A stretch of DNA of 64,000 nucleotides, from contig CM067075.1 of NCBI GenBank assembly GCA_033980235.1, positions 30,789,385-30,853,384 of the forward strand, written 5' to 3'. Source of the DNA: Diadema setosum. Taxonomy: Eukaryota > Echinodermata > Echinoidea > Diadematoida > Diadematidae. Below, piece by piece: positions 60,034 through 64,000 of this stretch. The position numbers and the translations under genes are program-made. Position 1 is the first letter of the stretch, and each line of letters opens with the position of its first letter. The notes under the pieces were generated by a model. It was not told where the DNA came from. It was given only the letters and a program-made list of their open reading frames with translations, and did not search any database.

Positions 60034-63000
60034 ATAAAAAGGAATTGAGCATTTTCCTGCCAAAGGCAAAGACTCTCCCTCTTTCTTCAAGCTCGTTTTC
60101 CTTTATTCCTACGTGTACCATCTGTTTTTTTTCATGGTCATGTGATCATGGAACTTGTTGCTCCATGAAATGATCTCTATCTCATCTGAAGAGAGAGAGA
60201 GACAAAAAAACAAAACAACAAAAAAGAACAACAACAGCAAATGGGGGATGGGGGAGGCTAGCCTTAGTACAGCTATCATCACAAGGTGGTTTTATTCGTC
60301 CCTGAGGGTATGTGGTGGGGTTGATTGCTGTTGACACTGACCCTGTTGGATGTTTTGTTCCATCTGAAAAGCTCACACACTCCATCTCCCATCACTTGCT
60401 CAGCATTTCTGTCCTGGTGACAGACGAACATTGATCATGTCAGATGTGATTTCGTGTTGTTGTGCTACTTTTCAGACCAACCTGACTTTGGTGATGTTTC
60501 CTGGCCATTGTTGTCCTTGCACACTACAAAAGACTTGCAAAAGAATGATGGGGTAAATGTGTGTAAATTGTAATACATGTTTTTTGTTTATTGGACTTGC
60601 TTGCATGAATCTGAAAGCAAACAAAGCCTCATTTCATAATCAAATGAAAGCATTTTGTATGTAGAATAATTTACCATGCCCCATCAGTTGTGATCCAGAG
60701 GCAGTTTTTAATCAAGTTTAACTTGAATCTTGGTGAATATGTTTGCTGTTTAAATTGTTGACCTATTAAATACAATAGAGTAAATGGAGCTTTGCTTGAC
60801 CTTGCATGTGCTTCTGCCACAACACATTCTCACCATGTGTACATGCCCTTGCATGAATTTGAAAGCATATATATCTGAGAGCTGCATGTTTGCTGACAGA
60901 CCACAGAGTTTGTGAGACATCTCTTGTGTTGAATATCATTTGCAAGATGGTTATCAGCAGCTCAATTCAGTGTTTGAACAACTCATAACTCTAATCACAA
61001 TAATAGCTGTGTATCATAAACCTATGACTGTGAATTTGAAGTATTTTTGTAGTTTGAAATCCCTTGAGGGTTTGATTCCTTTCATGAGGTCCCTCTTTCC
61101 AGGGGATGTTACCAGGGAGGTTGGAAGAATAATGTGACTTACAGCCCCTTTATGTTCACAGGGCTATAGGCCCTACCGTAGACCGAAGCATCTTTAATAT
61201 CCAAGCAAATTTAAATAAGGTCTTGATAAGAGACTAACCTGAATCCATCTTGAAAGTCAGCCTTCCAGCTACTCTTGGGTGGCCCTCTCACTTTCCATGT
61301 TGTGATGCGGAAATTGAGTGGATTTATTGGTCTTTTTAAGGCTCCTTAGCATGGTTGTTTTGTGGTTCTAATTAAAGCACAAGTATTCTAACAAAATTGC
61401 AGAACTCATACATTATGGTACTTCTATGTTTAGCATAACCTTCTTTTTTTTCACAAATTGGATTTAAATTTGTAAATTGGAATGTGAATAGCAGGACTTT
61501 ACAACCTTGTTGCAAACATTCCAGTGAAATCAGCTATTCCTGCCTGGGTTTAATAATACAAGATTGAGGTAGTTGATATGATCAGGATCTTGCATCTAGG
61601 TTAGCAGCAACTAAAAAATTCTTTCATCCATGCATTACCGGTATGTGTTTTTACATGTATTAAACATGTACTGTTGGAGGTATTTGGTTGAAGAATGCAG
61701 TATAGTCATATCCCAATTTATCAACAGAAGTAGGAGCTGACAAAATATGAAATTACATCAGCCAAGGTTTCAATGTGGTTACAAACGGCTTCATCAGGCT
61801 TAGTATTCTTTGTTGCGTTTCTTTCTCACTTCTACACGTACATATTACTTTAATGCAGTTTGCTCATAGACATATTCCAGCTTTCAAACCGATTGTAATC
61901 TATTATATTCCACTGTGTGTTACTGATTCTCAAATTAGATTTGTGGTTTTATAAACCATCATTTCATTTATTTTTATTTTTATTTTACCTATTTTATGTG
62001 AAACTCTCATTTCACATTGTCAAGATTTACTGCAGACCTACATGTAGGCACCCTATTGGTAAAATGATACAATACGGTGGAGGCATACCAGTTGCCACAG
62101 CAAGCCTTCTAGTTTTAAACTATTGCTGACTGTGTCACCAGTCTTTCTGTATTAATTCACTGAATTGAAATAATACTGGTATGTTTTAGGAAATTTCTGC
62201 AGTAAATGACTTGACCCGTACCTGAGAGTTTGTGATCAGCTATGTATGCTCTTAGAACTCTAAATTAGATTCCTTTTTTTTTGTGTGTGTATATAGCACA
62301 TTGTATATCATTTAATGTTTTTTTGTTTTCTTGTTATACTTTTTTTTTTAGCATCATGAACATGCCATATGCTAATTTTTTTTTTTTCTTTTAAACTCCC
62401 ATTAGCTTGAAAGTTATTGCAGTTAGCTTTAACCCGTTGAGGATGAGTTCCAAGTATACTCGGTCAGGAGTCTATAGTTACGTTCAGACGGCAGGCCCTA
62501 ACCTCGAGGTTTAACTCTTGCCCCCTAATTACGACGTGTGTCCACATGACGTATCTTAAAGGTAGGGGATACCTTTTACAGACCTCCCAAAATGCAGCAA
62601 AACATTAAATATGAACCTCAGGGGACTTGTTTAGGCCACTGCTGAGAAATTTGGAAATCAACAGTTATCTACAATTTGAATAATGCACAAAACTCAACTA
62701 CTCAGTAGTTCTGTGTGTCAGCCACACTTAAGCCTTTTTGTTGCAGTCTTCTGTGTTCTTTTATCTATAAACACAAATCCAAAAGTATAAGAGCTGATGT
62801 AATAACATATAGAGTGTGTGGCAAGAATGATATAGAAATGTTTGTAAGTTTTGATGAACTTTCTTCACAAAATATACATGATGGACACACATGCAGTGCA
62901 TGGGTCTGCAAAGGTAGCCTAGTAATGTACTGGAATTTATGGTGAGCCCCGAAAAAAATTCAATTCAAAATCTAACGTTCAATAAAAATGTACTAAATGT

Positions 63001-63552
63001 TACCTTCCACTTTCAATACTTTATGGGAGTTTCTAAAATTATACTCTCTTCAACATACAAGCTGTACATGTAGCACTGTATTTATACATCTCTTCATTTA
63101 AGGCATGCAAATGGGATTCCCTACCTGTAACCTTGAGGTTACGAAACATCGAGGTCAAGCCCCCCCCCCCCATAACTACGAGTGGGTCCCACTCGATGTT
63201 AAAACCACAAAACCGGAAGTTTCAGCCCACACTGCTAACAAGGCGTCTATTTCTTCTAAATAGTCCAACCCTGTCGGATTCGCTTACCGGTACTCTTTTT
63301 CCCACCGGCGGCACTAGCTTCTCCTGTCATGGTATGCGGAGATAGCACTGCACTGATGACTTTATGCCTTTATGAAGATATTCGTCAAAAACAATTTTTT
63401 AGTGTCGGAGAAGAAAGTAGAATACAGTAGCGAGTTCGACGTGTTCTGTTTCAGAGATCAAGCACATGGGAAGGCGATGTTGATGATGTTGTTGTGATGT
63501 GTGTCCTAGGTTTTTCACCCCGCGCGCACGTGTAGTGTATTATTGTGGTGTA
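60034..63552. other. Gene-free stretch, presumed intron of the ABCB-like gene
   Basis: It holds the family A 3' fragment (61990-62112) and the half palindromic repeat (62431-62474). The expected next exon (FRxxxWLD-like, then a membrane helix) was looked for and not found. Confidence 0.5.
61990..62112 (+). mobile_element. 3' terminal fragment of a family A-like element
   Basis: GGTGGAGGCATACCAGTTGCC with stem-loop TTGC..GCAA and terminal CTTCTAG, followed by T. The block before it keeps the family's CACCCTATTGGTAAAATGAT pattern. The left border is approximate; the 5' part is missing. Confidence 0.6.
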
Positions 63553-64000
63553 CAGTTGAACCTCTCGTATCCGGACAAGTCGGGACCGGGGCTCATCCGG
63601 ATAAGGGATTTGGCCGGATACGGGAGACTCAATGCTTTATACATGTACATATACATACACATGTACTGATGTAGTGCATTGTAGTACCACATGTAGTAAT
63701 GTGTATACTGCAACCTTTTCATTGTTACACTCAGTAACAGACCCCAAAATAGAGGTTCGTGTTTGCAAGAATGAAATCATTTTCTTTTATAAATTCTTGG
63801 GATGATTTACCTAAGTAATTATTAAGAAATGTATCAAGTATATGTAATTCATGTGTGTTTGTGTAGGAGTTCTCAAGGAGTAGGAATCCCCCTTTCCTCC
63901 CGTAATTCTTAAAAAAAGATACACAAAAATCACGGCGAGATTGCGTCCGGATAATAGAGAGATCCGGATAAAGGGAGGCCGGATAATAGAGGTTCAACTG
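63553..64000. mobile_element. pogo/Tigger-like MITE, copy 2
   Basis: The same family, inverted relative to copy 1, from CAGTTGAACCTCTCG to GGTTCAACTG at the very last base. TA precedes it; the following TA would be outside the window. It is longer than copy 1 by about 60 bp. Confidence 0.75.

Noticed and set aside
60472..60552. Open segment between CTTTTCAG and GGGTAAAT as the next ABCB-like exon
   Set aside because: The peptide (TNLTLVMFPGHCC..) shows no ABC transporter pattern and no hydrophobic helix at the expected place.

Overview
This is nuclear DNA of a metazoan, not prokaryotic. Coding exons are short and bounded by GT/AG splice sites, introns are long, and most of the window is interspersed repeat. 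The dispersed MITEs, the recurring palindromes TACATGTA and ACCGGTA, and the two protein families suggest a marine invertebrate deuterostome, with an echinoderm the best guess. That placement is an inference from style; no species can be assigned from the sequence alone.

Left third, about 2.5-22.5 kb, minus strand: a gene for Mediator subunit MED24. Fifteen exons could be traced, and every junction keeps the reading frame. They encode the first 798 residues from the ATG at 19695, up to the conserved ...YDNER segment. The C-terminal exons lie left of position 1 and are absent here. A non-coding first exon near 22.5 kb is possible. Compared with vertebrate MED24 the protein carries an expanded glycine-rich linker of about 79 residues.

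Right end, plus strand: two consecutive coding exons (56861-56951 and 57557-57768) give the first 101 residues of a second protein. It is acidic, then lysine-rich, and ends ...TVGMFEV at a phase-0 donor. This resembles the cytosolic N-terminus of ABCB-type (P-glycoprotein) transporters just before the first membrane helix. That identification is tentative. Its remaining exons would lie beyond 64000. A possible 5' UTR exon near 27.4 kb would make a 29-kb first intron.

Between and inside the genes, the window is dominated by transposable elements. The largest group comprises non-autonomous Helitron/Helentron-like elements in at least three sequence families. They share one plan: a GC-rich 5' hairpin, a CCGT/CGGT microsatellite, tandem units of about 145-160 bp, a subterminal inverted copy of the 5' end, and a 3' hairpin, followed by CTAG in two of the families. 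One family carries runs of AGGTCA half-sites spaced as DR1/DR2. Another carries seven regularly spaced copies of the 14-bp RFX X-box palindrome GTTGCCATGGTAAC (the last with one change). Other elements include a 916-bp PIF/Harbinger-like MITE with a TAA duplication, two pogo/Tigger-like MITEs, several short perfect-TIR MITEs, a 1-kb foldback, a tRNA-derived SINE, and a tandem duplication split by a 1.55-kb insertion with an 8-bp target duplication. No prokaryotic features, CRISPR arrays, rRNA genes or convincing functional tRNA genes were seen. I did not find an unknown gene system; the repeat-borne regulatory motifs are the most noteworthy content.
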